Made by a program: the position numbers and the translations under genes
Assembly (NCBI GenBank): GCA_965178125.1
Contig: OZ237738.1
Location: 1,054,001-1,118,000, forward strand
Origin: Bilabrum cf. latius
Taxonomy: Eukaryota > Bigyra: Bicosoecida > Bigyra > Bicosoecida
Direction of reading: 5' to 3'
Length of the DNA: 64,000 bases
In this document: piece by piece, positions 38,217 to 50,900 of the stretch
Layout of the letters: each line of letters starts with the position of its first letter
How positions within the stretch are numbered: the first letter of the stretch is position 1
The notes under the pieces: model-generated
What the model was told of the DNA's origin: nothing
Databases searched by the model: none
Seen by the model: the letters and a program-made list of their open reading frames with translations, nothing else

Positions 38217-39224
38217 ATGAGCCGGACTGTGTAGGTCTCCGGCCTGACACGAAACGTGCGAGATGGGCACTTAGAAGAGATTTTCAGGTGCTTCGGCACA
38301 GTGGTAAAGGCCGCTGTTGATGTTGACAAGACAGTTTGTTTATCAACAGGAACCGCGTCGGTCTAGTTTGGGTCCATTGAGGAGGCGGAAAGGGCAGTGG
38401 CCCACATGGATGGCGGCTGGATAGATGGCAAAAAGGTGTCTGTGGATGTTGAGTTGTTGGAGCGAAGGAGAAAGACCTTGAGGTCGAGATCTGCATCCCG
38501 CAGCAGGTCAGGGAGCGAATCAAGTGCAAGCAGCCGACATGATAGGTCTGATGTTGATCTGCGCCACGCCAGACGTGCCCCGGCCTCCTCTCATGTCGCG
38601 GACATGGGTACGGACGAGTTTGGGCGACGCGTCGGATAGAGGGCTGGGAGTGGTGCAGGGGCACTGGGCGGCAGAACTAGTGAACGGCGGGAGCAGGATA
38701 GCAGTGGAAGAGGCGCGAGGCACGATCACCGAGAGGTGCGCTCGAGCGCCCGGGACTGGGAGCGTGGAGCAGGTGCTCGGGCTCGCTCTCCCTCGCCGGG
38801 CGCTGCGACTGGTAGTCGCTCGGGGCGAGCAGGTAGAGAGGAAGGAAGGGACTATCGGCGATCTCGCTCACCCATGGACTGGCGCAGAGAGCCCCGTGCG
38901 GGGCGAAGACACACAGGCCGCGATTGGAGGGAGCCTGGAGAGGGGGCGGCTGCCAGTGCAAGGGCGAGGGCGAGGGCGAGGGGGGCTGGCGATAGCACTG
39001 GGGGGCACCTTGATAGGCGCAGCGGCCCGGGGCGGGACTGGGAGTCTGGGCGGGCTGGGTATAGGCAGCACAATTCTCCGGCCGCCCGGATAGGCGAAAC
39101 GTCGCATTCGTCACATGCTCCTGCTTCCAGCAGCAGCTCTAGTTCCAGCTCAGCGACTCGGAGGGCAGCGGATGAGACGCATGGATACGGCAGCAAACCA
39201 GACACATGGAGTCGAGGTACTTGA
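38217..39224 (+). CDS. RNPS1: RNPS1-like RRM/SR protein
   Basis: ATG 38217 to TGA 39222-39224, 335 residues, single exon, with TAG at 38232-38234, 38364-38366 and 38637-38639. The N-terminal RRM (residues 4-85) is close to RNPS1: VSGLTRNVRDGHLEEIF, then FGTVVKAAVDV, ASV-TAG-FGS (RNP1-region strand) and HMDGGWIDGKKV. Two of the three TAGs lie inside RRM beta strands, so this fold exists only if TAG is translated. The rest is Arg/Ser/Gly-rich with dispersed RS and SR pairs. RNPS1 links splicing to the exon junction complex. It shares a 153-bp promoter region with SEH1. Confidence 0.88.
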
Positions 39225-39322
39225 CGCTCATACTAAGCGCTTAGATGTTAGTGCAGTCCATGGCAGGCACTTGAGATCCGAAGGATGAATGCCGGCTGAC
39301 CGCAGCAGCAGCCACACACGGT

Positions 39323-42300
39323 TTAGACCAAGCGAACAGCCACCGCGTCAACCTCCCTCGCGCTCGCCGGTTTGCCCAGCACCTCATCCAAGCCAGCAGC
39401 TTTGAACGCCTCCAAGTCCTCTCCAAGCGCATCCCCCGTCAATCCAACAATCACGAAACGCGAATCGAATTCGGACCGGATCGCCTGCGTAGCCTCCACG
39501 CCGTCCATCACCGGCATCGATTTGTCCATCGTGATCAGGCCCAGGCACTTCACCCCCGGCCCCGCCTGCTGTGCCCGGACCCGACACGCCTCGACTGCCT
39601 TCTGCCCGTCCTTGGCCTGGTACACGCTGTATCCTAACCTTCGCATGCCTCTCGCGAGCAGCTTCCTGTTGGTGGGCACGTCATCCACGATGAGACACCA
39701 TTGTTTTAGCTGGTCCGAGCGATCCACTGCCGCAACCGCTACGTGAGGCCTACTTGCATCACCGATGTTCGCGACGCCACCTCTCGCTGCAGCCCCTTTA
39801 GTCGTTTCTTCACGTAAATGTCCTGCTCTCGGTGCAGCGCAAGCGTCGGATCGATGCGCAGCAGTCGCCTACACAGGTACGTGCACTGCGCTGCGATCGT
39901 CGGGAAAAAGATCAGCCCCTGCAGTGCGCACGTGCGCCTTGCTCAAGTCACCACATTCGGCGACGTGCTATCCCTGTTCTGGCGGGTTTGTTGCACCCTC
40001 GTTGAGCATTTCTTCCCGCTCTGCCCGCTATTGCTAGTGGTGCTGCTGCAGCTGTACAAGGCCAGCAGCTCCAACGGCGGTGGTAGAGGACACGGAGGGC
40101 TCCCCATCTTGGCACCGAGCCTCGAATTCAAAGGTGAACACGCTGCCCATGCCCTCCCCTTCGCTGGATGCCACTAGATCGCCCCGCATTTGGCGAGCAA
40201 GCCCTCGCGAGATGTACAGGCCCAGGCCAGACGACGATCCAGAGTACTACTACCCATGGCGGGTTTGTTCATAGGGTCGAAACAGCCTTGCGAGAGACTT
40301 TGCCGACATCCCGCACCCGGTGTCGGAGACAGACAGGCGCAGTCGCACTTTCTTCTCGCGATGCGCCACTGGCACGACAGTGGCAAGCCGCTAGCCACCG
40401 ACAGGCTTGGCAGGCTCAGCGACATGCACCGCTGCAGCACTGGCCTAATTGCCCTTGTACAATACTTCAGCACTCTACGTCTACGGTGCGTCCAAAGCAC
40501 CTCGAATCACATTTTCCAGGTGCACCTGGATGGCCCCGCCGGATGGAGTGAACTTGAGCGCGTTCGATACCAGGTTCGCGATGACCTGCTTGATCCGCAC
40601 GGGGTCTCCATGTATGTGGTCCGGCACCTCTCTGCCAACATCGGCGACAAGGCGTACCCCCTTGCTCTGCGCAGTTCGCCTAAAAGTGGCTGCGATGTCA
40701 TCGAGCACCTGTGCCGTGTCGACCACCTCATTTCTCAGCTTGAGCCTGCCCTACTCGATGCGCTGCGCCTCGAGCACATCGTCAAAAATGAGCTGCAGTC
40801 CTTTGCATCCTTCCTGCTGTGACCGAAGCACGTCAGTGGCGTCCTCCATTGCCAGCTGAAGCCTTCGCCTGAGTTCGTGCACGTGCCCACGGTTGTCCGC
40901 AGCAGCTGGCCCGTGTGAATCTGTACTTGCACTCGGACACACCCTCTCATTTTTGCTTGCACTCTCTATTAGCTGGCGATGCGCAACAGAGAGCTCTTGC
41001 AAACTTGCATGCAGCTCTTGGACAGACAGAGTCACCGCCTGCAGAGGCACTCGGGCCTCGTGGAAGATGTACCTGGTGAACTGCTGGATGGTGCTCAGGC
41101 GGGCATCGGCGGCTTCCCTCCTCCATTTCTGCGACTCTGCGGCCTGGTTTGCCACTACCATGACATCATCGTGCAGAACCGCTAAAGCCAGCGCGCACCG
41201 CAGGGCCACAAACACGCAGGCGCAAACTGCCTGGATTGTGCCTGCCTACTCTTGCGAGTACCCGAGCCAGCGCACGCCAACAAACGTGTGCTGAAACCCC
41301 AGGCCCGTCACCATCATCAGGGCGATCAAGATGTTGGGTAGTCGGATGACGCCATCGTTAGTGGGCTGCTCCTGCTCTTGGTCATGGTGTCGCTGCTGCG
41401 TTACGGTGCTGAAAACAGCACTGGGTCGCCTTTCGTTGCTAAAGCTGCTGCCAGAGCCTGCCGCTGTCTGCTCCCAAGCCGCGATACCGATCCCAGGACG
41501 CCGATCTCCCCGGTCTGACCGGCCATTGCTCACTCTATTGGATTCAACGTTATCATGGCGTTCCAGTTTGTCGCGACAGCAACACCATTCGACGTCACCC
41601 CCAACTGCGATCGCCGGCGGCACACCGTCTGGATCGGCGCCCGCTGCAGGCGCTATATTTGTGCAGCAATTCGCGAGTCTCACTGAGATGTATGGGTCCA
41701 CCACTCGGTCAAGTGGCCCTCGGAATATTTCAAGCCCAACATAGAATGTGGCCAAAGGGTATGCAATAACAGATGCCGCTAGGATCCCCTCAGTGGACCA
41801 GGAGAGCGGGAACGCAACAAGAACCGTAACTAGCCACATGCAAATTATGCTGGCCAACAGCCCCAAAATTCTCCTACTCCTAGAGAACACGGCAATGGGG
41901 AGGTCATTTCCAGCGCCAAGGACAGAAACTCCGCTAAACAGCCAGGTTTGCGCAAGCTCCGGAGACCCCAGCACGGCTCGCGAGGACGACACTCCGGATG
42001 CAAACTGTGCCATAGCGACGCACGCCTGCGCATACAATAGCCGAGGCTTGGAACGCGTACGTAACAGCATGCAATTTCATGGCCAGAAATAAGCATTGAA
42101 ATATTTCTCACCGCCAGATTTGTGAATACCGATGAAATCAGAAACAGCTGTACTCTATTGTGGCTCCATATAACTGCCCCGTACGCGACAAATGCACACT
42201 GTAGCACTAACACACCAGACACTGCAAACAGAAGCGGAGCGAGCTGTACGTTCGGCTTGTCAGCTTCGAAATCAGCTGCTATGCTGATGCGTGGATCACA

Positions 42301-42390
42301 AACGATCAAAACGAGCGATACTAGCGCCGCCGCTGCGATCAGACCGTGAAACAGTACATCCTCAACAGTTAGGGCATCTGATCGTGGCAT
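39323..42390 (-). CDS. membrane hybrid histidine kinase with C-terminal receiver
   Basis: Exon 1 is 42390-42112 and exon 2 is 42025-39323 (TAA), 993 residues. The intron is 86 bp, GTGAGA...CAG, phase 0. The N-terminus has about six or seven hydrophobic helices. The HisKA box is FTRYIFHEARVPL (His about residue 415). The HATPase has the N-box QVIANLVSNALKFTP, G1 DTGCGM, F-box LFRPYEQ and G2 SGLGLYI. The receiver (about 870-993) has DD, phospho-acceptor Asp in MDKSMP (about 927), Thr in GLTGDA and Lys in GKP. Twelve TAGs occur, ten of them between the ATPase N-box and the receiver. Two are adjacent (40247-40252) in the ATP lid beside the G2 box. All catalytic residues are present. The signal sensed is unknown. 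Confidence 0.92.
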
Positions 42391-42518
42391 GCTGTGCCGC
42401 GTACACTGGGTACGAGTATGTGTGCAGATGAGTGTTTTTTCCGCAGTAGGGTGTCATTGGCTCGTCACATCACGCCTCAATCCAGTGGATCAGGCATGTT
42501 CGCTCATTGACCGGGCAA

Positions 42519-44186
42519 TCATTCTACCCCTTCTTCATCCCACGCAGGTCCGACCTCCTGGAACCGCCCCTTGCCCAGCACGTCCTCGAAGCCAGACCGA
42601 CGCAACGGCACCCCCTCCAGCTCAGCCCCGACCAACCGCCCCACCGCCACCCTCCCCTGCGCCGTGCTGTCCCTGCACCGCACCGTCACGGTCCCGTCCT
42701 CCAGCGACTGGTGGTCCACAGTCACGCACAGCGGGGTGCCCACCTCGTCCTGCCTGCGATACCTCCTCCCGATCGACCCGCTCTCGTCCAGGTCTGTCCT
42801 GCACCTGTCCGTCAGACCGGCGTGGATCTGCCGCGCGAGCGCCTGCATCCCCGGGTCTTTCTTGAGTAAGGGAAGGACGGCAACCTGAACAGGGGCCACC
42901 AGCGGGTGCAGCCTGAGAACTTTCCGGGATTGTTCCCCGCCCTTTCCGTCGGGAACAAGGTCCTCCTGGTCAGCGTCGCACATGACTGCGAGCAGCAGTC
43001 GGTTGAGTCCCAGCGCAGGCTCCACAACGTGCGGCCTGACCACTCTCTTCTGGTCCATCGGGTCTCTGAACCCCATGCTCTGGCCCGAGGCCTCCTCGTG
43101 CTTTTTGAGATCGTAGTCGCCCCTGTCGGCGATGCCCCACAGCTCGTCCCACCCGTGGGGATACCTGTACTCTATATCCGTGGTCGCGCTGGCGTAGTGT
43201 GCCAGTTCTTCCCCCGCGTACTCCTTGAGTCTGACGTTATCATCCGAGAGGCCCACCCTCCGACGCAGCCATGCAGTGCACCTGCCCACCCAAGACTGCA
43301 GGTGCTTCGACGATTCGCCAGGCTCCACGAAATACTGCAGCTCCAGCTGCTCAAACTCTCTCGTCCGGAATATAAATCGGTTCGAGTCTATCTCGTTGCG
43401 GAAGCTCCTGCCCATCTGCGCGATGCCCAGGGGCAGGCCCCTCCTTGCGATCCCGGCCACCTGAGGGAACGCCACGTAGGCCCCTTGAGCGGTTTCCGGT
43501 CGCAGAAAAGCCTCCGAGCTAGCATCCTCCAATGGGCCCAGGTGCGTCCGGAATAACAAATGGAAGGGCCGTGGCGTGCCCAGCCCCTTGTCTCCGGGAG
43601 GCGCCCCGCACGCCGGGCACTTGACCTCGAGCGAGCGGAGAAGGGCGCCCTGCTCATCGTAGCCCACGGAATCCAAAGGAGGCAGATCAACGGACCGTTC
43701 CGCCGCGGCGGATTCGATGAGCTTGTCTGCCCTGGCTCGATGGCCGCACGTCGAGCACTGCGACAGAGGGTCCGTGAACTCGTCCACGTGACCGCTCGCG
43801 CGCCAAACCTTCGGGGAAGTGATCACGGGCGTATCGATTCCCATACACTCCGGTCTTCCCTCTACAAAATCCTTCCACCACATGTCGGCTAGATTCTTCT
43901 TCAGCTGTGCTCCAAGGGGGCCATAGTCGTAGCCCGCCGCGCCTCCTCCATACGCCTCAGATCCCTGAAAAATAAAACCCCGTCGCTTGCATAGGTTCAC
44001 AATATCACCGAGAGGGTCAGCTGCCTTGGATCTCTTCTTCTTCTTGCCCTCATTACCAGCTAGTCGGCTCGAAGAGCTCCCAAATCTTCTCCGAGACTGC
44101 TATGATCCGAGCTGGAACGTACCTTGCCTTGTTTCTCGTAATAGCCCCTACATACAGCCTATAACCTACTTTGGTAATCGCCTCAT
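42519..44186 (-). CDS. glycyl-tRNA synthetase, bacterial/organellar dimeric type, with presequence
   Basis: ATG 44186 to TGA 42519-42521, 555 residues. The catalytic core starts at about residue 60: LCKRRGFIFQGSEAYGG, YDYGPLGAQLKKN, then class II motif 2 (GRSFRNEI...FIFRTREFEQLELQYF) and motif 3 (EPALGLNRLLLA). The C-terminal anticodon-binding domain has DESGSIGRRYRRQDEVGTP. A zinc-knuckle-like pair CSTCGH/CPACGAP is present. Upstream of the core is an Arg/Ser/Gln-rich stretch starting at the first ATG after an in-frame TAA. It carries three TAG codons, one directly after a second Met (ATG TAG). This looks like a mitochondrial or plastid targeting peptide, so the enzyme probably charges organellar tRNA-Gly. 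Confidence 0.9.
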
Positions 44187-44304
44187 GGCGACTAGATACT
44201 GTGTTTACTCCTGAAATGCATTTATTATTCATGTTTCCGTGCTGCTCCGGAGCCATATATTTTAGTGCCTTGCGGAGTGCCGAACACAAACAGTAGGTGG
44301 TACC

Positions 44305-45351
44305 ATGTTACTGAATCCACTATTATTTATTTGTTTCGTTGTAACGGTGGTGTCCAAGGATGCTCCGTTCGATGCGGACCCGCCAGGCGTGCTTGCAACT
44401 TTGGAACCGATCGCTGAGGGTGGCATTCAAAGGTCCGTTCCATGCGCAGAGGGTGAATATGACAGCGTTGACGACAAAAAAGGAAATTTAGGTTCGTGCA
44501 GTCCCAGCAGATGCGGTCGAAAAATCGTAGATGGCTTTGTGGGGGACGAGGAGATCCAGCTCTTGCGGGATATTGCGGCTGCCGGTATGCAAAGCAGCGA
44601 TGACGTGGAAGCTGGACCAGTCATTATGGACCCCAACAGTAAAGTAGTCATGGATTCGAAGCACGGGCTCCGGAGAGTCAAGGCGCGGTTCGACGCATCT
44701 CAGATTGCCGTGTACCGCGGGCTCATGCGTCGCATCGAAGACGCCATCAAAGCGGAGTTTGGGGCGGAGCGCGCCCACCACACGGTGCCCACCTTTCTGA
44801 CCAGAATCCGCGGGAATCCGTCCTGGGAGCCGAAGAACATGCACGACGAGTACTACCACCCGCACGTGGACAAGGCGAACACTCCCCACTACGTGTACTC
44901 GGGGCTTCTGTATCTCTCCGATTTCTCCAGGGACTTCGAGGGGGGACAGTTCCGGTTTCTGGACCAGGATGGGAACAGGACGGTGCTTCCCAAGCGGGGG
45001 CGGCTGTCCCTGTTCACGAGCGGGCGTGAGAACGAGCACATGCTGGAGCGAGTGACGGGCGGCGAGCGGCTCACGCTCTCCTTCTGGTTCACCTGCGACC
45101 CGGAGCTCGCCACGGACACGTACCTCGGTCAGCGTGCAGCCAAGAAGCAGCAGTTCAAGGAGGTTGATTTCTCGGCCGAGGGCCAGGGCCAGGTCCAGGG
45201 CGGTGGGGAGGATGGCACTGGCACTGCCGGTGTGCCGGGCAGGAAACGGAGGAGACGGAGGCGAGGATCGGTGCCGCAGGGGGAGCCAGACGCCGACTCA
45301 CAGGCGTCGTAGGGTGTGCCAGGGTCGCGTAAGAGGCCAGAGGAACTCTGA
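44305..45351 (+). CDS. secretory 2OG-Fe(II) oxygenase (prolyl-4-hydroxylase/OGFOD3 type)
   Basis: ATG 44305 to TGA 45349-45351, 348 residues. A signal peptide or anchor is present at the start (LLFICFVVTVV). The dioxygenase core has the iron triad HVD (in YYHPHVDKANTPH) and a distal His (ENEHML), and the 2-oxoglutarate Arg (GGERLTLSFWF). GGQFRFLD is the family jelly-roll strand. The last 60 residues are basic and Gly-rich. A TAG at 45310-45312 precedes 12 further codons ending in PEEL. Reading through it gives a C-terminus resembling an ER-retrieval tetrapeptide. The layout suggests an ER/Golgi hydroxylase; the substrate is unknown. Confidence 0.88.
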
Positions 45352-45425
45352 AAATTAAAAACCGGAAGTATCATCAACTTCCGTGCTCTCTCAATCTTTG
45401 AGCTACTCCGCTATCCAAACTGGCA

Positions 45426-47753
45426 ATGCCGAGCACCAAAATCGCCCTGCTGCTTGCATAGTTCCAGTGCAAATTCGAGGAGTCTGCAGCGGAGCCCAAT
45501 GTGCCTGCACTGTGCTTGGGTGCAGCGGCGTCGATGGCTGGATTGCACTTCGGCATTTTCGGGGAACCGTACGCAATGCAGTCGATTGGCATAGCCCTAA
45601 CAGCTGCAGTTGCATGTAACGTACTGGGGAATGCGATCGATTCCGTTGTTGCAAGCATTCAAGGCACTGTGCCTGTGGATGAAGCTCGCGTGGAGGCATT
45701 CCTGGATGCCGCTCAGGGCGATCTCCGGTCCGACAACGAGCAGACACGAGCTGCTGCACTCGAGGCGCTCGCGCAGGTGCATGTATCTAGTAGTGTGACC
45801 AGCTCGATTTCTGGGAAGCCTTCGATTCGGCGGGGAATAGCTCAAGGATTGCTAGCGCAGGCGACGTCAGAGCAGCGGGCAGCTGCTCGGGCCGCGAGGC
45901 ACTTGCTTGGACCCGAGGCTTCCTACCAGACAGTCGGTCATTTTGCAGAGGATGCTGACGTGATCGCTGCTCTCGCAGCTGCGATTGGCTCGGACGACGC
46001 CGACCTGGCCGAGGACGCCGGGGAGGCCCTGCGCCGGATCGCCTCAAACACTGGTTCAGCGCGAGCCTTTGAGCGCGCCAGCGTGGCTGGTAGCGGTACC
46101 GTCTCACCGAAATTTTCTGTCATTGTTGCCTTGTAGAGATAGCTCGTGGCGACCCGAGGGCGGGAGGCAGTGGCGGATGCGGCAGCCGGGGCGCTCGCTG
46201 CCGCGCTGGAGAACCAGTCCATGGCACGAAAGTTTGTCGAGGAATGGGATGGGGAGAAGCTGGACGCAGGGGCATCTTCTGGTTCGGGAGCGCCGTCCTC
46301 CGAGGGCCCCTCCCGAATGGCTTGCGACCTGCTAGGCCAGATCGTACGCGCTCTGGACACCGCCGGTCGCATGCAGGAGTGGGGGGCCCGGCAGTCGCTG
46401 TGCCTCGCCGTTACGCGGCTGGCGAGGATGGCATCGTCGGATGGTGCCGCTGAGGGAATGCTCAGAGAACAAGGGGCCACGGTGCGGGTCCTCGTGGACG
46501 CCTGCGGCGCCTGGTCCACGACGGAGCGGGGAACCCTCGACGAAGGTTCGTTCGAGAGCGACGCCGCGGCCCTGTGCAGCAGCAAGGCAGCCGATGCGGT
46601 GTGGCAGCTGTGCTTCCACGGTAGGAACTACGCCAGGGAACACTTCGCGGAGGCGGGCGCGGTGGCCGCGCTGGTGTCTGCGCTGCCTTGCGCGGGTGCG
46701 GGCTCCAGCGCGGCCAGCTGCCTTGGCGCCCTTCTCTAGCTTCCCACGGACGCGAAGGTGCGTCATCTCGGTGTGACGAGTGCGATCGAGGACCGGAACC
46801 ACGTGCAGGCGCTGGCGTCTCTCATGGACAAGAGGGCCCGCTTGGCGCCCCAACGGGCCGCCTTGGACTGGCGCGCGCTTGCGCAGCTACGAGACAGGCA
46901 GCGGGCGGGTGACCACAGGGGCGCCGGCGTGACGTCGGTGGTGACGGGGGCGCTGAGCGTAGCTCGTGTTGTGGCGCAGGCATCGAATGCCGTGGAGCAG
47001 GCGAGCGACGAGCACTTCGCGGCCATCTGCGGCGGGCTGCTGGCCATGCTGCGGCACGAGGTGCAGTGGATTCGGAGCGAGAATGAGGATCGGATCGAAG
47101 CAAGTGCTCGAGACCGAGCAGGCGACGCGGAGCAGCCCACAGCCACTGTGGGGGAGGGGCTGGCCAGCGCGCAGGCGATGTACATGCTTGCCGGCCCCAG
47201 ACTGGCGGAGCACTTGCTCTCCGATTCCGGGTCCATCGTGGTGAGTGATCTGCACGCTTTGCTGCTCCATGGCGTTCGGTCGAATGCGGCGCCCTCCGAG
47301 CCCGCGCACGCCCTCCGGTGCATCCTGTGTGACGATAGCTGCAGGGCACACGTGGCAGGGATGGGCGATGGCGCGGCGAGTCTGCTGTGCGGAGAGGATG
47401 GGCTCATCCATTTGATGGCGCGAAAGGGTGAGCGGGGCCTGCCTGGGTCTCTTAGGCGCCCCATCGCACGGGGGGTGGCGGGCGCGTGCCAGGACGGGCG
47501 GCTAGCCAGCGCGGTGGGGAAGGATCCGGAAGCCGTGCGAGCGCTTGTTGCGTGCTGCACTGACACGGCGGAGGACAGGGAGGAGGATGTGGTGGAGGCT
47601 GCATCGCATGCCCTGGTTCTGGTGTCCACTGCGCCCGGCGGCGATGTGGTGAGGCAGGAGCACCCAGCGGTGGTGCGAGCGGCTGCGGCGCGCTGCGAGG
47701 AGCGGAACCTGGGGATGTTTGTCGATGCGATGTCTCGACTGATGGGGCAATGA
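45426..47753 (+). CDS. armadillo/HEAT-like helical repeat protein
   Basis: ATG 45426 to TGA 47751-47753, 775 residues, single exon. TAG occurs at 45459-45461, 46134-46136, 46140-46142 and 46737-46739; two lie only one codon apart. The sequence is a run of alanine-rich helices with repeat-like units (TRAAALEALAQV, AARAARHLLG, ALAAAIGSDDADLAEDAGEALRRI, SEPAHALRCIL), as in ARM/HEAT solenoids. The first 60 residues contain a moderately hydrophobic stretch that might be a membrane anchor. No specific family is recognised. It starts 74 bp after the oxygenase on the same strand. Confidence 0.65.
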
Positions 47754-47953
47754 CTTGGGGAAACGTTCTCCGCTAGTCTAGCCTACACAGAGCCTAGATC
47801 TGCCTTGCTTTGAGCCGGAGAACCTTCTCTTTCGTCAATCACTGATGAAACCCGCGATGCACACGCCCCCACAGAATTAATCACGAACAGCTCGCACGAA
47901 CAGTTTGCATTTATCGGAAACGCTCACTGGTTGTGCCTGAGACCTTGCGCGCG

Positions 47954-50900
47954 ATGCCAACCGTGCAGGTACGCGGGGTGGATGTGGAGTTCCCATTCAG
48001 CCCGTACACCGTGCAGAATGATTATATGGAGCATTTGGTGGGAGCCATGCAGCTGAAGTCGCATGCACTACTAGAATCGCCGACGGGAACAGGAAAAGTG
48101 AGCAACGCAGCCGCACGAACAGCTGCGGCCGGTCCCACATTTGAAACCGTGCCTGCTGTGACGTCGAGTAGATTTTCTCCTGCACGCAGACGCTTTGCCT
48201 GTTATGTGCCGGTTTGAGCTGGTAGCGCGAATATTGTGCTGCACTTGAGCAAGTTTTGGTGATGAGGCAGCAGCACGGGGTGGGCGGAGAGTCTCGGTTC
48301 GACAGCGCAAACCTGCGTCGCTTGTTGCGGTCTGCTGGCCAAGTAGAATGGATTCAGCCCCCGGACACATCCGGAGAGGCTGGTCTGTCGTTTGCAGGTC
48401 GCAATTATTCGTACGCAGAGCCCGCCAGCGCATCCAAGGACGGACTCTTGCAGACCAACTCTGGAGCAACTGCTCGTGCTGCTCTGCGCGCCACGCTCCG
48501 CGCCGGCCAAGGTCGACCGAAACCGCTGGTAATGCCCTCTAGTGCCCCCGCGTACCAATCGGCCTTATCGCTTCCCGAATCAAGGGGAGAGCCGACGCTG
48601 GGATCGGGCGGGGGCCTTCCGCCGCCTACAGTTGTCACACCTTCGGGCACGCCTTCTCCTGATAGCCTGCGCTACAGCCGCCCGAAGATATTCTACGCCG
48701 CGCGCACGCATACTCAAGTCTCTTAGGTCGTGCACGAACTGCAGATGGCCTCGGGCTACCGCCCCAGGATCGCAGTGCTCGCTTCGAGGGACCGCCTGTG
48801 CGTGCACGAGAAATCCAAGGAGCTCGGGGGCAAGGCGCTCCAGCGGGCATGCACCAAGATGCAGAACGAGGGCAAAGACACGGCCTCGGGGGCCTTTGCA
48901 GCGGACCAGTCGGCGCACCGCAGGCTCAAATTCAGCCGATGCCCCGCGGCCCGGCAGCTGGCGAGCTACCTGGAAATGTACGGGGGTACCCCCAAGGTGT
49001 TCCAGGTGGCGAGGGCCGTGTCGATCGGCGTGGGGGGCAGGCGCAGGCTGCTCCTGCCGGAGGATGTGGGAGCGGAGACAGCGGAGGGAGTCACCGGTCC
49101 AGGGAACAAGTGGGTGAGGGGGCAGGCCGGTGGGGAGGCGGCAGGGTGGGGTGCGGCAGGGGCGCTGGCAGCCGCAGCCATGCGAGGAGGAGGGCCATCC
49201 TCTGCGTCATCCTCGTCTGCATTCGTTGGTATGGACGAGTTTGGGGGCGGTGCCGGCGATGATTTGAACGGTGGACAGGCCGGTGGGTCGGGGCGATCCA
49301 AGGGCAGCTTTTTGGCGAGTCGCCAGCAGAAACCAAGACGAGCGACCGTTGGAAGTGCGCGGCTGGGAACGCGGCCTGCCAAATCCCGAGGTGGGGATAG
49401 CACCGAGGGCAGGGCGAAGGGTGATGGCAAGTCCGGCACCTCGCGAGCCAGGGCTCGCAGGCAGCTTGCAGCCGAGGCGATCGAAGACGGTGTTATGGAT
49501 ATAGAGGACATGCGGGAAGCCGGCAAGAAATCCGGCTTCTGTCCCTTCTACTTCAGCAGGCAGCCCACGACCCTCGAGCAAGCAGACCTGGTGCTGATGC
49601 CGTATTCCTACCTGCTGGACCCCAGCGTGCGGTCCTCGATCCCTGGCCTGCAGGAGCACCTGCGCGGCGGGGTGGTGATCATCGATGAGGCGCACAACAT
49701 CGACAAGACGTGCGCCGAGTCGGCGTCCTTCGACCTAGGGGGCACCCTCATGATTGACTGCGTGGAGGAGCTGCGAGTGGCCACGGAGCGGGCGCTGGGG
49801 CTGGCGGGAAAGTCCCTGCAGCCGGCGCAGGGGCAGGCTGGGACCTCTCAGCTAGACATGGCTGCGCTCACGCAGAAGGCAGCAGACGCTCGCGTGACCG
49901 TGCAGCTGCCCAACCAGCAGGCCGTGGAAATCACGCCGAACCAGCTGTTTGCGCTGCAGCAATCGCTGATGAATTTCAGCCGGTGGGTACAGGGGCACGA
50001 TTTCGGCGGCAAGCCTCAGAACCATAAATTTAAGGTGTACAAGGGCAGCACGATCGTGACTGAGCTAGCCAAGGTGGGCCTCACCCTAGAGGGCTACCAC
50101 TTCAACGACCGCAGCGAGAGGCAGGGCACCCAGGCCAACGCGCTTGAGGCGGCCATCGTGCTGTGTGGGGATGCCAAGGCGGCCTCACTGTTCGCTGCTG
50201 GGTCAGACATGTCATCGCGCACGGCCGACGTTACAGACACGCCGCTGGAGCAGCTGCGTGACATGCTGGACAAGGTGTTTGTGCTGGGAGGGCTCATGGC
50301 CACGTTCATGGAGGAGTACCGCGTTGTGATCCGACCTGAGGTGAAGCCACGGTCCAAGGCGATGATCGCCTCCGCCTCCGGTCTCAACCAGGTGTCGTTC
50401 TGGTGCTTTCGGTCTCACGTGGCCATGCGCCAGCTGCAGGAGCTTGGCGTGCGCTCGGTGATTCTGACGAGCGGGACACTGTCGCCGATGAAGGCCCTGC
50501 AGCACGACCTGGGCATTCCCTTCAGCGTCAGGCTGATCAACCCGCACGTGGTCAGAAAGGACGCGATGCGAGTGGCCGTGCTGGGCAGCGGGCCGAAGGG
50601 AATCGGGCTCAGTAGTAAGTTCAGCAGGCGATCCGACCCGGGGTATCTGCAGGACCTCGGGGCCAGCGTGGTGCAGCTGGCAGCGACCGTTGGTGCTGGG
50701 GGCGTGCTCGTGTTCTTCTCGTCGTACAGTCAGCTGGATTCTTGCGTCACTGCGTGGCAGCAGCAGAACGGGGGCGCGGTTTGGCGCCAGCTCAACATGG
50801 CGAGGCACGTGGTGGTGGAGCCGCACAGCACGGGCGAGATGGACGAGGTCATGAAGAGTTACGAGGATGCCCTCAGCAGCGGCAGGGGTGCGCTTATCAT

